Positions 1-13,147 are shown, counted from the stretch's first letter. The stretch: 64,000 bases of DNA from Casuarina equisetifolia (GCA_028551475.1 CM052359.1:15377583-15441582), one strand, 5' to 3'. Notes: generated from the sequence alone by a model not told the origin. Program-made: numbers and translations.

Positions 1-861
1 TTATTCTCTTAATGAACAAGTTGTACAGTTATAATGACTAAGCACATCACACTTTCTACACTTAAACATTCCCCATGGAAGGCTAGCACAAAATTGAGGG
101 TTTATTAGATATATTTGCTTGGAATATAGTTATCAAATCCATTAACAAAGCCCAAAGTTTCTACTAACAATACTAGGAACTAATATATTTTTAGATCACC
201 AAACATAAGAAATAGAAATTGAAACTACAACATGAAGACAAAACTAATCAATTGATGCTAACTGGTACTTCAATAGGCATGTGACTCAATTTTGTAGCTC
301 ATGCTGCCTAAGACCAAAAGATCCAAGTTTGACACTCAACTCTCCTATATCCCCCATTTACCTAACCAAAAAAAAAAGGAAAAAATAAAAGATACTTTTG
401 AAGGTTTGGCAATCACTCTGACAATATAACAATAAACTCATAACATAATTTATTTATTTATTTATTTAAAATATCTACACATGATGTTTTGAGCCCATGG
501 CAACACCCTCTACACTACATACATGGAGGAAATGCCACTTGACCTAAAGTTCATGGACTAAAGGTTATGAATGCCATTTAACTGTTCAAGATAAAAACTT
601 CTAATTTAGCACAAAAGATTGCTTTCTAGTAGCGAGTCTGGATTTTGTGTGTGAAAATCTTAAGCAGTGGTAAGCTTATGCCCCCATCTAGCAAAGAATA
701 ATCTAACTCAAGATGGAAGCAAATAACACATAACAAGGAATGGGATAACTTCTTTCTTTAAATAATCAGACAAACATTGACAACTATCAAAATTTGTCTT
801 TTTTTTGTTTTTAATTTTTATTTTCTTGTGGCAGGCTCCTTTTTGGGGGTTGGGGTGGTTT

Positions 862-892
<31 letters not shown>

Positions 893-1108
893 GTTAACAG
901 CATTCTTCCAACAGTTCAGAAGCAATTTCCCATACTGAAATAAGCAAGCATAAGTTACCTAGTACAAAAAAGCACCTCATACTAAACTAACTATAGAGTA
1001 ACAAGACAGAAGACGTCTCTACCTATGTGATTTCACGCCAGACACTGGCACTGTCACATACCACAAAGCATCAATATCGCATAACTAGACAGTAGTGAGA
1101 TTACTTAC
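1..1108 (-). other. Intron and unresolved 3' part of the CHFR-like gene
   Basis: This stretch follows the splice donor that ends the last exon I can place (GTAAGT, 1108-1103 on the minus strand). The rest of the gene, including the cysteine-rich C-terminal part normal for plant CHFR-like proteins, was not found and probably lies left of the window. One weak candidate exon is at 88-1: after a pyrimidine-rich acceptor it could read a short C-x2-C ... C-x2-C peptide and then a stop, but nothing confirms it. Confidence 0.45.
860..893. repeat. (TG)n followed by poly-G microsatellite
   Basis: About eight TG dinucleotides run straight into an unbroken run of roughly 18 G. It lies in intronic or unresolved sequence of the CHFR-like gene. 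Length here may be unreliable because such runs are hard to sequence. Confidence 0.9.
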
Positions 1109-4100
1109 AAGATTTGATTTTATTGATGCATACGAATCTAAAAGTGCAACTTCTTCGTCAGAACGCTTTAATGATGAATCAGCTTCTATCATGTCCTAGA
1201 TAAATCCAGTAGCAAATTAAGTGAAAGGCAGGGAAATCCATGAATGAAGCAATGTTAAAGGGATAGTGATAGGATTTAAACCCTCAAGTCAGTGATATAC
1301 ATACACAATTCCAATCATAATTGCTTTCACTAACACCTTATCTACAAAGACAAAAGTTAGTCAGCCCACCTCCGTAATTTTATGCAGAAAATGATTTCTT
1401 CCAATAAACTGAACAACTGCCCTACAATGGGGACAAAGTACATGCGAATGTTTCTCTTGAGATCTCCTTAACCACTCTGAGAAGCAACCATTGCTGTAAA
1501 TAACCAATAAAAATCACTACGACAGATTGGAGCAAGCAGAAGGAAGGCTATATTCTGTCATGAAGCTCAGCCATTGGACCCAAGAAAAATAAATACATAC
1601 AAATTCCACATTGAAAAAAAGAAAGAAAGGAAGTTGCACACCAGAAGTTATGAAGGCAAGGAGCAACTGTAACAACGTCATGCCATATATTTAAGCAAAT
1701 GCTGCATTTTGCATCATCTGCATCAACAGCGATCTGATGAAACCAAAACCATATGATTTAAGTCATCAGCACATTTACACAGAATCAATGATCAAGGGAA
1801 TATTAGAAGGACCAAAAATCATAAATAGTTTATTCACCTTCACTTTCTTCTTGCATATTTCTGGGCTAGGCATTACTTCAAATTTGTAGCTTAGATACCC
1901 TAGAGGTGGGAATGAAAGACAAAATATGTTAAGGTATCAAGCAGAACAAGATAGAAAGTTCCAACCAATGCCCCCGAAAACTTATAATATTAACATATGA
2001 AGTTTCAAACACTAAGAAATAGAATTCTTCCTGCAAGCATATCCTAAAAAAATCTATCGACTTTTCAAATGTCCGGAACAGGCCTATATCTTTTTTTATA
2101 ACCAAGAAACAGTACTTTTTTTAGGACGCCAAGCCCTCCTACTTTGAAGTAGGTTAATTAAATTTGGCAACTATATTATAACTCAAAGATTCAAATATTA
2201 GAGAAGGTTGAACAGCATCCCTTTTTCACTTATATGATAAGAAGTAAAAAATGGCACTGTTTTCAACCAAATCTTATTGGAGACAACCATTATACTGTTT
2301 TTATGATAGTCTTAAGCACTAGAATGGAAAGCCAGTGCCAAGTACAGTAAACATTCCACTGTCATAAAAAGGGTCTTCAGGTTTCAAGTTGTTAGGCTCA
2401 AATGGCTTGTGGATCTCAGTTATGTTTTGGCCCCCCCATGATTCACATTCTATAACTTGATAATACTTATTGAATATTCAGGTATGATTGATTAAATGGC
2501 CTTGAGATAACCTTATATCCCTATACTAACTGACGCTAAATAACTATTTCAGTGAAAGAGTACACAAATTTATAAATATCAATAATCAATTGATATTTAA
2601 TGAAACAACTCGATTCCAGTACTTATAAGGATGATATACATACAACTGAGGCAGCAATGCAATTCCGTGCTAAGTAAATATTAGGGGGCAAGCAGGAAAA
2701 AAAATTATTTGAGCTCCAACAATATAGTGGCAAATTCTGAGAAAGACAAGATTTCACTTACAAAATGGAAATTTCTTTTGCAAAATAGAGAATCAGAAGT
2801 GGAGCTACTGCTATCTGGAACTTTGGAATAACTATGTTTTGTTTGTTTGTACTCCTTTATGAGCCACCATGGTTTATATGTATTCATACTGTACTCCGCA
2901 TGTATATGTACATGCAGTCAGTACGTATACAGGGAATGGCTCGAATGACCAGTGTATCATGTGGGGAAGTGTTGCAAGCACAATATATAAGGCATGATTG
3001 ATATAGATAGATAAATAAGATATGGAACCAGCAGAGCTTAAAACTTGAAACTAATAATGGATAATAATGAAATTACTAACAAACCTTTTAACCACCATGG
3101 ATATAGTTGATGCTAAATATATGGTGGTGGTATGCATTATAGTATAATTAGAAGTACCAAGTATCAACTAATGGAATGACAGTTTAACCAAGTAAAATCA
3201 AGCAGAAAAAGAGCACGCCAAAGTTCAAAATGGTTTACATTACGTTCATTACAAAGTTTTAAGTTGACAGGTTTTTATTACACATCAACTCTTTTAGGAA
3301 ATATGAAAAACTATAGTAAATAGATACTGACCTTGTCTATCAGGGCCTGCAATAATTTCACTTCCACACTTGATAACAATAGTGTCTTCATTTTCCACAA
3401 CAGCCTCATTAACAAGTATTGCATTTGGACTATATCATCCCAACCCCCAAGCCAAAAGCAAAAGGAGAAAGCGGTGGACAATAACAATAATGTGAGTCTT
3501 CTGATGACCATGAAATGAATACAAATGCTTATTCAAAAAACAACCAAAAAGCATGAAATAGCAATAAACCAACAGAGAGAAAGCATGAGGCATCAAACAC
3601 TGCAATAAAAGCACGGTCATTAATTAGATGACTAACATAGAAGATGCCAAATATTCAACAAAACCATTTGAAGCAGAGAAGCAACCAAAGAATAAATAAA
3701 CAAGTAAAGAATCTGGTAAAGTCTTATGTATCAATTTGGTTTGCATCCAGAAAAAGAGAAGCTGATATTCATTCCCAAAAACTTTAAAGCTGAGGAAATC
3801 TATCATATCCATATGCATAAAGTGTACAGAAACACATCCGCTAAATAGAAATAGCAAGTAGAGAAGCCTCAAAGATGAATAACATTTTAAAATTTAAAAT
3901 TTAACAAAGGTCAATATTCTGAAAATCATTTGCTATTGCAATATAAATCCTAAAGAAGACAAGGAAAATGTGCACACAGCCAGCAGTTTTGTAAATATAT
4001 TGGCCTGAAAAAACTAATCATAGTATTGACTATACATTAAATCTCCCAACCAAGTCAATTTATATCCAATATAACTCATATCTAATGCTGTAAACAAGTT

Positions 4101-7012
4101 TAATCGGTTACTTGCTTGCATATTAACGAACACTAAGACACTACATGTCATTGCATCTTGTCCTTTTCTCCCTACATTGCAGTGGTGGAGAGGGTTGGAG
4201 TATGGTATTGTCAAGAATGCAACAAATGCGTGGATAAAAATTTTACGCAATGTTTTTCTTTTAAAATTTTCAAATAAGTTTCCATGCTTTTCTCTTTTTA
4301 TCTTTTGAGTTGAATAAACTGTTTCCAGAAACATGACGCTTGATAAATTCTTCTAGAGCTTTTCTGGAAACAGTTCTCTTGCAAATGGAATTTTGCCAGG
4401 GAAAACCACTGCATCTTATCTTGCCATTTCCAGTGCAAAAGTAAACCAAACTGTGGGTGTGTCAGCCAGCCACTGCAATGCATGGGCAATACCATCAGAA
4501 GTGACTTTGAAACCCAGCTAGCATGGCTAGCTTGGGGTAACCCAAACAGCAAGGGGTGGATGTCAGTAACCCAAGTACACCGATTGGGTGTGACCACTTA
4601 ACCCAGCCACAGGTACTGAAAACTGTGAATGCAGTAACCCACAAAACAAGCTACCATCAATAGGTTGTCAAAACCAGACATTATGGAGACAGAAAGGCTC
4701 TGACTGAACCAAGAGCAGTGGCTCAGTAATCCAGTCACAGATATGAGCGCTGTGGGCGGAACACACCTACTGACCCAAAATGGCTAGCAGGAAGTCATGC
4801 TGTCTAAGCTGTCAACACGAACCATCAAGTAGTTTAAGGGCCTTCACCCAGCCACTGCGAATGAGAAGATAATGCACTGCACTTAGGTCATGGGCAGATG
4901 TAGTAGCCACATTATGTTGATCAGTGACCCCATCACCAAAGGGAGTGGAACGGGACAAGCACGGTGCAGATTGCTGCTGACATAGGGTCTTAAATGGGAA
5001 AGAAGGGAAGAGAATACAAAGCAGAAAGATAGGAGGGTGAACTTGTTTTACTGCTTGTTCAGAGAACATAGAGGTCTGGTGTTCCACTCCAGTACAGTTG
5101 TAGCAGCTGCCAGAACTCGTCTTCTAAAACAGGTGTGATGAGATGAATAAGGTGTCCCTTCTCTAGAATGTAGGAGAGTCAGCTATGTCTTCAATTATGC
5201 GAATGCTTTGGTTAACTGTAAGCTATAAATTGTGTATGGTTATGATCTTCGGCAACCATGTACTGTTTAGCCAAGTCTTATCAGCACTGCTTCGCAAGAG
5301 GAAAGTGATTGCATGATGAAAGATAAAGGTCAAACTTCCCAGACAGAAGTGATTTTTCAGGGATGAAAGAAACAAAAACCCAGTTTAACAAACAACTGTG
5401 CAATTATCCAGCCTTTTGAAAAGAAAAAGGAAAAAGGCCAACGATTGTATCTTTACTTGTCTTATGTTAAGAGTGATGATACATTTTTGCTAATGCAGAA
5501 CATATTCGCAGCCTCAATAAGAGTCCTACAATTAACCTAAGTTAGTAAGTTTTGGACACTGCAAATCTTCCTAAGAATAAGGAGTTAGGTTATTCACAAA
5601 CGCAGCCCATTATCAATGCTGAAATTAATCACCATCGCTGTAGATGACTTAACCATAATAAAGCTTGTCCAGGTAATTCTGCTGAATACTGACACACAAC
5701 AAGGTATATGCACTTGTTTTTTTTTTGGAGTCATTATATGTCTCTAATTATATTACAGGGCCAAATAATAATAAATAAATAAATAACTTAAACCAATAAT
5801 CCTCAAAAAAAATAATGTCAACTTTTTAACTTCTCTCAACAAACCAAAAATTTCATATTTGACAAATAAGCAGGAGTTGAGCTGCTCACTATCAATCAAT
5901 GGAAAGCAAAATACCTCATATTTTGTATTGTAGCACAGCATAAATCAGGATTCCGTGAAATTTTGCACCATTTACGCTTGTCGAGACCAGAGGATTTGAT
6001 CTCCGAGCATATAACAACCTCATCTGAACTTAGTACAACTTCTGAATATCCTGAATCTGAAGGAACTGCAACATGGGACAAATATCTATTAACATTCAAT
6101 ATTGTCACAGTAAGGAAGCTTCCAATTCTGAGTCAGCCCAGCATCATTATTTGTTTTTCATCTAGCAAGGGCATGGTATTACTCTGTCAAACCATATCAT
6201 ACTCTTTGCTGCACCTACGCCCCTTGTTTAGCAATTACAGATATCCACATACAGTAGCAAGCTATAACCCATTATAGTGGGTTATTGTTGTCTCTAAATC
6301 ACACATCAAACAAAGTGATAAAGCCAATTAAGACCGACGATGCAGCTTATATATGGCTTCTATTAAAAGCCAGAAGGTGAAAAACAAAATGATATCTGAT
6401 TGGTGAATCCAAAACAGGCTTAACTGGATGACAACAGATTTACACTTCTTTTCTGCAACTCCCACCGGCTTTGGAATAGACTAAGCATACAAGTGTAGCA
6501 ATCGTGACTATGAGTTGAAAGGGGCATTCCGAATATGCCATATTTAAACACCATATACAAATTGCACGCACCTCTGGGGAATTTGAGGACACAACCAGAA
6601 CACATAGCAATTAGCCACTAGATTGAAAAGAATTACAACAGTTTTTTTCCCTATCAAACTTTACTCTTCAGAAAGCATAAGATATTGCTCCACTTGGCCG
6701 CCGGGAGGAGGAACAAGAAGAAAAGAATCCCTTTTTTCAACAATATATTATTTCGAAAGACGAAAGAGAGATGCAACATTTAGCAGAGGGGGAATCAAAC
6801 ATTTCTTGGCCTTGAAAACTTTGCGATGGTCATTCATCTTCTCGCCTTCGAGAAAGTATGCGCTTTAATTTTCTTCGTACATTCTCGAGCAACCAAACCA
6901 GAAAAGATACAAGCACTTGGAAGGAGGGAAGGAAAAGGAAAATGGCAATACCAAGCTTGGCCCAGATTTCCTCGGAGTGCTTTGTGCCCGAGCTCTCTCC
7001 CACTTCCCCCAT
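1109..7012 (-). CDS. CHFR: CHFR-like FHA/RING E3 ubiquitin ligase, 5' seven exons
   Basis: This is the N-terminal 225 residues of a plant CHFR-like RING ubiquitin ligase. Exons on the minus strand: 7012-6952, 6065-5915, 3429-3332, 1899-1838, 1733-1642, 1493-1370 and 1195-1109. Every junction is GT-AG and the phases join without a stop. The start is the ATG at 7012, preceded in frame only by a GTG. Residues ~16-115 form a divergent FHA-like domain (phosphothreonine binding in the family). The RING is C3HC4: Cys134, Cys137, Cys150, His152, Cys155, Cys158, Cys175, Cys178; the codon for Cys155 is split by an intron. Family members ubiquitinate targets with an E2 partner; the substrate is unknown here. 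Exon 7 ends in a phase-0 donor, so the C-terminal half should follow to the left. Introns are long (886, 2485, 1432 bp for the first three). Family assignment rests on recalled similarity of the RING and FHA segments. Confidence 0.85.
3430..5914 (-). other. Large intron 2 of the CHFR-like gene
   Basis: The 2.5-kb gap between exons 2 and 3 has no coding segment I can support; short ORFs in it are random. The block at about 4330-5110 is richer in GC than its surroundings and repeats the words CCCAGCCAC and GTAACCC several times, so it may be an old insertion. I cannot find terminal repeats for it. Confidence 0.55.
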
Positions 7013-7075
7013 CACCGTCCGCTTGTGATGTTAATCAGTTTGTCGTAAACTCGCTTACTTGAAACGCTTTGAGGC

Positions 7076-9480
7076 TGTTGAAAGTAATTGTCGTTTATGA
7101 ACAGTAAGAGTTCATACCTGTGTAAGCCCACAGAGGCCCACGTGTAAATAGCATTCTCTCTCTTACCTCGGCAATATCAATTTGCTATACGGCTGTGCAG
7201 AGATTAGAACATAGCTTTACTTCTCACACTCATGTATATGAACTTTATTATTAATAAGAGCTGTTTTAAGATTTTCAACTATTTTATTGTTTTTAACATG
7301 GTGTCAAGAGCAGGAATTCCTTTCTTTCCTGTGATTGTTCACGTTTCCACACCCTTTTAGATCTTTCTTCACATGTTTTTGGCCAGTCTTTCTCTTAGAT
7401 ATTTCTTCGAACACCTTCTGTTTATCTTCTATCCAACTCCTTTTCATGGCCGATAGTTGCAACCTTGTGCGTGGTCATCAAGATCGCCGCCACCGGTGTA
7501 TTTCCCATTCTTGCCACCACTCTCATGGCTGTTCCAGGCACCCTAACACACCTGAATCTTTAGTTCCACCTAAGCATGCCTTCTTTCTTCATCCTAGCGA
7601 ATAGACTGGTGTGCTCATTGTCTTTGAAAAGCTCACTGGTGCAGATAACTTTGCTAGTTGATACTATGATATGGAAATGGCCTTAAATGGGAAGAACAAG
7701 CAAGGCATTGTCGACCCATCTATGCCTCAACCTGGATCAAACTCTCCCCTTTATCCCTTCTAGAAATGATGCAATAGTGTGGTCCTTTTTTGGGTTCTCA
7801 CTACTTTTGCACTTGAAATCTATCACACATTCGCATATGCAACTGATGCTCGCATCGTTTGGGTCCATCTTTGCCAAAGATTTCAGAGAGTCAACACATA
7901 GGAACTCACCACCGTGCAAAGTGATTTGGCTAATGCTTTTGAAAATGGGGAGCATGTAGACCAATTTGTTTACCCATTGAAAATGAGTCTTATATGGCCA
8001 TGTCGTTCTTGGGGCTCAATGGAATCCCTACTTTTCGACGCTTCATGGACAGCATGAAGCTCACACAGTTTCTCAACAACCTTAATGACCATTTTTCAGC
8101 CACTCAATCCTAGATCTAGCATACTTGGCTAGTTTTGCCATTATCTAATGCCATCGCAATGATTTGCGACGATGAAAAACCCCATTGGCGTGCTGGTTTT
8201 AGTGGTATATATGAGTTAGTAGCTTTTTTGTCGCAACCCATCTCTCATAGCTTTTGCTAGGACGCGGGTCACGTAGGGTCAGGTTAAGTGGGTTAAGCTT
8301 GCTTGGAGCAAGCCCTGTTAGGTCAGTGCCACATGGCACCATAGGGCTTTTTGAGTAGGGCTCATGACGCATGGGCCTATATGCTCGCTGGGAATTTTCC
8401 CTTTGCATCTGGCCCACACTCCTTATCTATGCAAGCTTACCCCTCTCAGGTCCACATGGGCTCAGTAAACCCGCAAGCCGTACTCGAGGGTTGTAAGCAT
8501 TGTGGCAAAAAAGGCCACCACATCGATGACTATTACTAGCTTAATAAGTGTGGTCATTGTGGCCTCATTGGTCATCCTAATTCCCGATGTTTTAAACTCC
8601 ATGGTGGTGCTCCTTTAAAAAAAAAATAATAAAGGTAAATTTGTCAAATGCCAGTTAGCTCACCATGCCACTCTTGATGCTGACTTTGATAAGGCCACTG
8701 TCCTCACAAGGAGGACCATCAGGAAATTATGACATTTCTTAGGAAGCAGAACAATCCACTACCCATTCGTTTGCCACAAATTCTTCGTAGACCATTACTC
8801 ACATAGTAGGTATTTTCCTAAGCAACCACACTTTTTTCATTAGCTTATAGACTTAGGAGCCAGTGACCATATTAGAAATAATTTTCATGGCTTAATTTCT
8901 TCTAAATGAATCATTCATTAATCTAGGATTGTTAAATTACCCAATAGTAAATATATTCCAGTCACCCACTTTGGCTTTGTTATCTTGCGTGATAAGTATT
9001 TCCTTTATAATGTACTTTATGTTCTTGCTTTTACCACTAATTTATTATCTACCACCAAATATACTTATGACAATAACTGTGCCATTACCTTGCTTTCAAA
9101 ATTTTGTTTGTTTTAGGATTTGTGAATTAGGACAGTAATAGGGATCGATAAAGTTAAGCATGGTTTTTATTTCCTCATGTCTGATTTTGATGATGTTACA
9201 TCTTCCTCTAGCATATCTCATCATGTATTAGATTCTTTTGTACCCAAGAAGATGAACAACATTTGTAGTAATTTTTCTTCTTCATCTATTACATGTAATA
9301 TTTTATATCAACGACTTGATCCATCCATCTTTTAATGTAATGCATTATATTTATGATTTGTCCAAATCTTCTTTGTATGATATTAAAGCATGTTCTATTT
9401 GTCCACCTGCTAAACATTCTCGATCCCCATTCCCAAAGCTATCTTAATCGAGTTCCTAGAACGGAGAGCACTTTCTATTC
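7076..9480 (+). mobile_element. Truncated Ty1/copia element with a short 5' LTR
   Basis: A 223-bp 5' LTR (7076-7298, TGTTGA...TTAACA) is followed directly by a primer-binding site and a decayed gag from ATG 7447. Readable pieces in order: a copia gag segment with the pattern LTGADNFASWYYDMEMAL (about 7640-7690); a damaged CCHC knuckle at 8492, its last Cys changed to Tyr; an intact C-x2-C-x4-H-x4-C knuckle (8549-8590); a protease motif near 8850 reading DLGASDHI, where DSGAS is usual; and a GAG-pre-integrase stretch to about 9480. Integrase, reverse transcriptase and the 3' LTR are missing. Many stops and frameshifts make it a dead relic, sitting 64 bp beyond the start codon of the CHFR-like gene. 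Confidence 0.8.
7299..7314 (+). promoter_or_regulatory. Primer-binding site of the short-LTR copia element
   Basis: TGGTGTCAAGAGCAGG lies directly after the LTR terminus. It is a variant of the plant tRNA-iMet complement TGGTATCAGAGCCAGG, which fixes the LTR end and the strand. Confidence 0.75.
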
Positions 9481-9840
9481 ACATTTCTTTGTAAATGCAC
9501 CTTTTTCTCTCTTGCCTATGCAATTAAGGGCAATATTGGCAGTTGCACAATGTGTCAGTCCTAGCGAGTTTTGTGAGCGTTGATCACTAAAGCACACATT
9601 TTTACTACATATCTCCCTACTTTCTTCACACATGTGGACACTGTGGACACTAGATACTTTCTTTTAACTTTTAACTTTTCCTTTTCTTTGAATACTTGAT
9701 AAGTCTAGCTTCTTCCTCAAGTTTCTCCATGATGTTATATGATTCTTCTAGCTGAACACCCACCCAAAACCGATACAAGGACCTCTTTTACACCTTTCCT
9801 TTAGAGGCTCCCCATTGATAGCTCAAGTCCTCAAAGACTA
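9481..9840. other. Unassigned sequence between two repeats
   Basis: No coding frame, RNA gene or clear repeat is visible. It may be eroded internal sequence of the copia relic to its left. Confidence 0.5.
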
Positions 9841-10202
9841 TTGGGAATCGTATATTGTCTCACATCAAATCCAGTTGCCTAAGTCTATGGCCTTATATAT
9901 GGGGCGCTCTACCTACCTTTTAAGGCATCTCTTGGGATAACTAATGAGGCCCCATTTAACATGGTATTGAAAGCTTAGGTCTCTTAGGTTGCCTCACTTG
10001 TTGGGGAATAAACCCACAAGCCTTCTTCATGGATTGATGGATTTGTTCTATGTGGAGAAGGGGCATATTTGGAATCGTATATTATCCCACATCGAATTTG
10101 GTTGCTTAAGTCTATGGCCTTAAATATAAAGCCCTTCACCTACCTCTTAAGGTGTCTTTTAGGGTAGCTATTGGGGGCCCACTTAACATGGTATTGAAAG
10201 CC
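9841..10202 (+). mobile_element. TRIM-like direct-repeat element
   Basis: Two similar ~135-bp copies (9841-9976 and 10069-10202) start TTGGGAATCG/TTGGAATCG and end in TTAACATGGTATTGAAAGC. The end looks like an LTR terminus plus a tRNA-iMet-type primer-binding site. The ~92 bp between them contain no coding sequence and end in a purine-rich run (GGAGAAGGGG) just before the second copy. This is the layout of a terminal-repeat retrotransposon in miniature. Because the second copy is also followed by the primer-site motif, a partial tandem array is an alternative. Confidence 0.6.
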
Positions 10203-11833
10203 TATTTAGTGAAATTTTATGTGCAATTATATATGTTGAACAAATAATATAATGATAATTAAATATATTGTCCCATAGGGATTAGTGATTACTAATCTAA
10301 CTAATTACTATCGATGAATAGTTCTTAGAGTTTATCTAGCCAACTAAAATGATGAAACATGGATTAAACAATTAAATTTAACTTAAACTTAATTAATGAA
10401 ACATGTTAGGACATTTGATTTCACCTGATTACTAAATACAAATGTAGATTAATTATGCTTGGAAGATTAATTTTATTTATATGATGGTGGAATTTTTTAA
10501 TTTATTATCCTATATCTAGGTATAGCGAACCTACTTAATTTATTAACTCATTATATTTATACTCATGAATCAAATGAACTAAGTGCATTAAAATATGTGA
10601 ATATTCCAGTTTGCACCTAAAGTTACATAATATAGTTCTATCTATATTAATCTATGGTTGCATATTATATGAAGCAATTGCATGTCATTTCCTATCAATT
10701 TCTAACATGCAAATCAAATTATCTAAGTGGTAATTGATCACATAAAAGCATTAAACTTAGTAATATATAATTTTACATTCATAAAATTTCTCACAAAACA
10801 TAATAATCATACTATTCATATGTCATAATCAAGTTACATTGTAATTCTTAATACAATAAACTAAAACATGCTATTTACACAAATAAAAACAATGTTAGAA
10901 ATTGAACAAAACATTCTATAAATTAAAAATACAAAAGCTGTCACCAAAGTGTCTTCAATTCATAAGAAAGTTTAGACAAATCTGCACATTAGAAAGAGGA
11001 GAAGGAGCTGGCTGGAAAATGGATAGAAAACAAGCTTAAACACGCTGTCACGCGCCTACGCCACACATTGTCACACGTCGGTGCCATGTGCCACCATACG
11101 CCACTGCCCTTCCTCACGGAAATCTTTAGAAATTGCTCTAGAATATGTAGGGTTTGGATCTAACCAGTAAGCACACATTTTTTGAAAAATGTGCCAATCT
11201 GTCAGAAAATCGCATCCAAAAGGTAGCTGTCCTCCTTCGCCGAAAATTGCTCTTTAACCCCCCAGAAACTGCACAGAACAAGTTGGAAACTCCCTTAATG
11301 ACCGGAACTGCTTAGATCTCATCGGGCTATGCACAAATCTTTGAAGAAGAGAGGTTTCCGGTTTCACATCGGAAGAGAACGCCAGCGGTTGGCTATCACA
11401 CAACCACCGTGGTCTCTGCTGAACCCGCACTGTCATGTGCAACCAAGTTCGGCGAGTTCCCGCGCCTTCCCTCCCTTTCCTTTTCTAGATTTTGCATGAT
11501 GATCACCCTTCTCGATCGTTCTCTCTTCTCTCTTTCTATTTTTCTCCTTGACAATTTTTTGACAAAAAGCCCGATAATAGCCTTTTTTACTTTTTTTTTT
11601 TTTTTTCTCTTTTCCTTCTCACATGAGTTCCACGTCACTGGCCTTTACTTTTTCTTATTTATTTTCTCTCTTCTTTTGCTTATTTTCCTTTGTTTTTTTG
11701 CTATTTGGGATTTGCTACATAAAATAACACAAATTGCATAATTATAAATAAATATAACTATAATTTAATAAATACTATAGTAAATATTACTTAAAATAAT
11801 AATAATAACTTTATAAAATATAGATTAAATTCA
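10203..11833 (-). mobile_element. Inverted, diverged LTR related to the TGATAAC family
   Basis: Read on the minus strand this matches, with many differences, the LTRs at 13148-14399 and 30743-31977. Its left end (TATTTAGTGAAATT) aligns with the reverse complement of the family's CACCAAACA terminus, and 10203-10800 aligns almost throughout. The right end (near 11780-11833) aligns with the complement of the family's TGATAAC start. The middle (10850-11700) is not alignable by eye and includes a poly-T stretch at 11590-11607. No target duplication was found. It stops four bases before the gag start of element A. Confidence 0.6.
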
Positions 11834-11837
11834 TATA

Positions 11838-13142
11838 ATGGCTTTAGAGAAAGGTGAAATTATTATGGGGTTTAATAAACCAGCATTGTTTGATGGTATC
11901 AATTTTAAACATTTGAAACGATTAATGCAAGTATTTATTGTTGGTCAAGATTCAAAAGCATAGGCAAGTCATTAGAAAGGGTATTACAATGCCCAAAACT
12001 GATAATTGGAACAAAACTGAAGTTAAGGCCATGGGGCTAAATGCCAAAGCCATGAATAAGATATATAGTGGTTTAAGAGCTCATGAGTTTAGCAATTTCT
12101 CTTCTTGCCTCACCAATAAGAAAATTTAAGATAAGTTAGAAGTCATATATGAAGGTACAAAGAAAGTCAAGTCTTCCAAAGTTACTATGCTTATACATGA
12201 TTATGAATTATTTACCATGAAAGAATCTTAAAATATTAGTGAAATGTTAGATTTTCCGAAATTGTTTTTGAACTTAGATTACTAGTTTAGACATACACAA
12301 AAAGAATTAGTTAGGAAAATGTTGGTGCCTTTACTTGAAAATTAGGATCCTAAGAAAATGGCTATAGAATAAGCCAATGATTTAGATAAACTTCCCTTAG
12401 ATAACTTGCTAGGATCATTAAAGACTTATGAAATGCAATTAATGAGAAAAGAAAGAGAAAAGGAAAATAGGATGTCCATTGCTCTAAAGGCAAATGTAAA
12501 GAATGATGAAAATTCATCTTTAGATGAAGAGAAACAAGTAGAAGTAAGACATCTTTGTTTAATTGCAACAACAACCATTGAAGAAGATTTTAAGGTAAAT
12601 GATACTGAATTTATTAATGATGCTCAATGTGATATAGAAATTGTATTCTTGGATTTGGTTGAGTATGCAAATAAGATGAAAAATAAATATAGAAAAATGA
12701 AAGAAAAGTATAAGTCTGTCATTTCTGAAATTGATGGTGCAAAAGATGTTTATGAAATTCCAGCATCTTCCTTAGATAAGGATCACGATATATTTGAAAA
12801 TGCTTGCACAAAATTTGATATATGCTCTATGAATGGTACATGTTCTGACCTAGGTAAAAAGAATGATGATATGCTAGAACAGATAAACTCTTTAAATGAA
12901 AATTTGTCCAACATGCAATATGAGAAAGATGAACTTAAATGCAAACTAAGGAAGTCAAGTTTGGTGGTGGAAGAATATAAGAAAATGAAGAAATACTATG
13001 AACTAGTTGTTTTGTGAAAATTTGAGCATGAAACTTAAAATTAAAGAGTTAAAAGAAACAATTTTATTCCATGAAAACAAATATGAAACTGATAATATCA
13101 TGTTTACTTGTTTTGATTTGGATGAAAAGCATAATTATATGA
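11838..13142 (+). pseudogene. Gag of element A, proximal part (broken)
   Basis: It starts at ATG 11838 with a Gag that parallels those of elements B and E (MALEKGEIIMGFNKPALFDG). An extra base near 11960 and several stops (for example TAA at 12370-12372) break the frame. The longest open part, 12406-13017 (203 residues), is rich in Lys and Glu with heptad-like spacing, consistent with the coiled-coil region of Sirevirus Gag. The first CCHC knuckle expected after the SLALK segment is absent: A goes directly from that segment to the acidic HLCLIA segment. The frame is then split by the solo LTR. Confidence 0.8.
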
Positions 13143-13147
13143 TAAAT

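Noticed and set aside
3311..4597. Several 60-106 codon ORFs on the minus strand
   Set aside because: They lie in introns of the CHFR-like gene, lack domain-like composition and overlap each other; the exon at 3429-3332 lies inside one of them by chance.
6623..7062. Plus-strand ORFs over the 5' end of the CHFR-like gene
   Set aside because: They are shadows of exon 1 and intron 1; the minus-strand reading has correct splice sites and domain content.
9841..10202. Cassandra-type element with 5S rRNA sequence
   Set aside because: The repeat lacks any recognisable 5S rRNA box, so only the general TRIM label is kept.
11409..11741. 110-codon ORF rich in Phe and Leu
   Set aside because: It comes from a poly-T tract in the inverted LTR and has no protein-like features.
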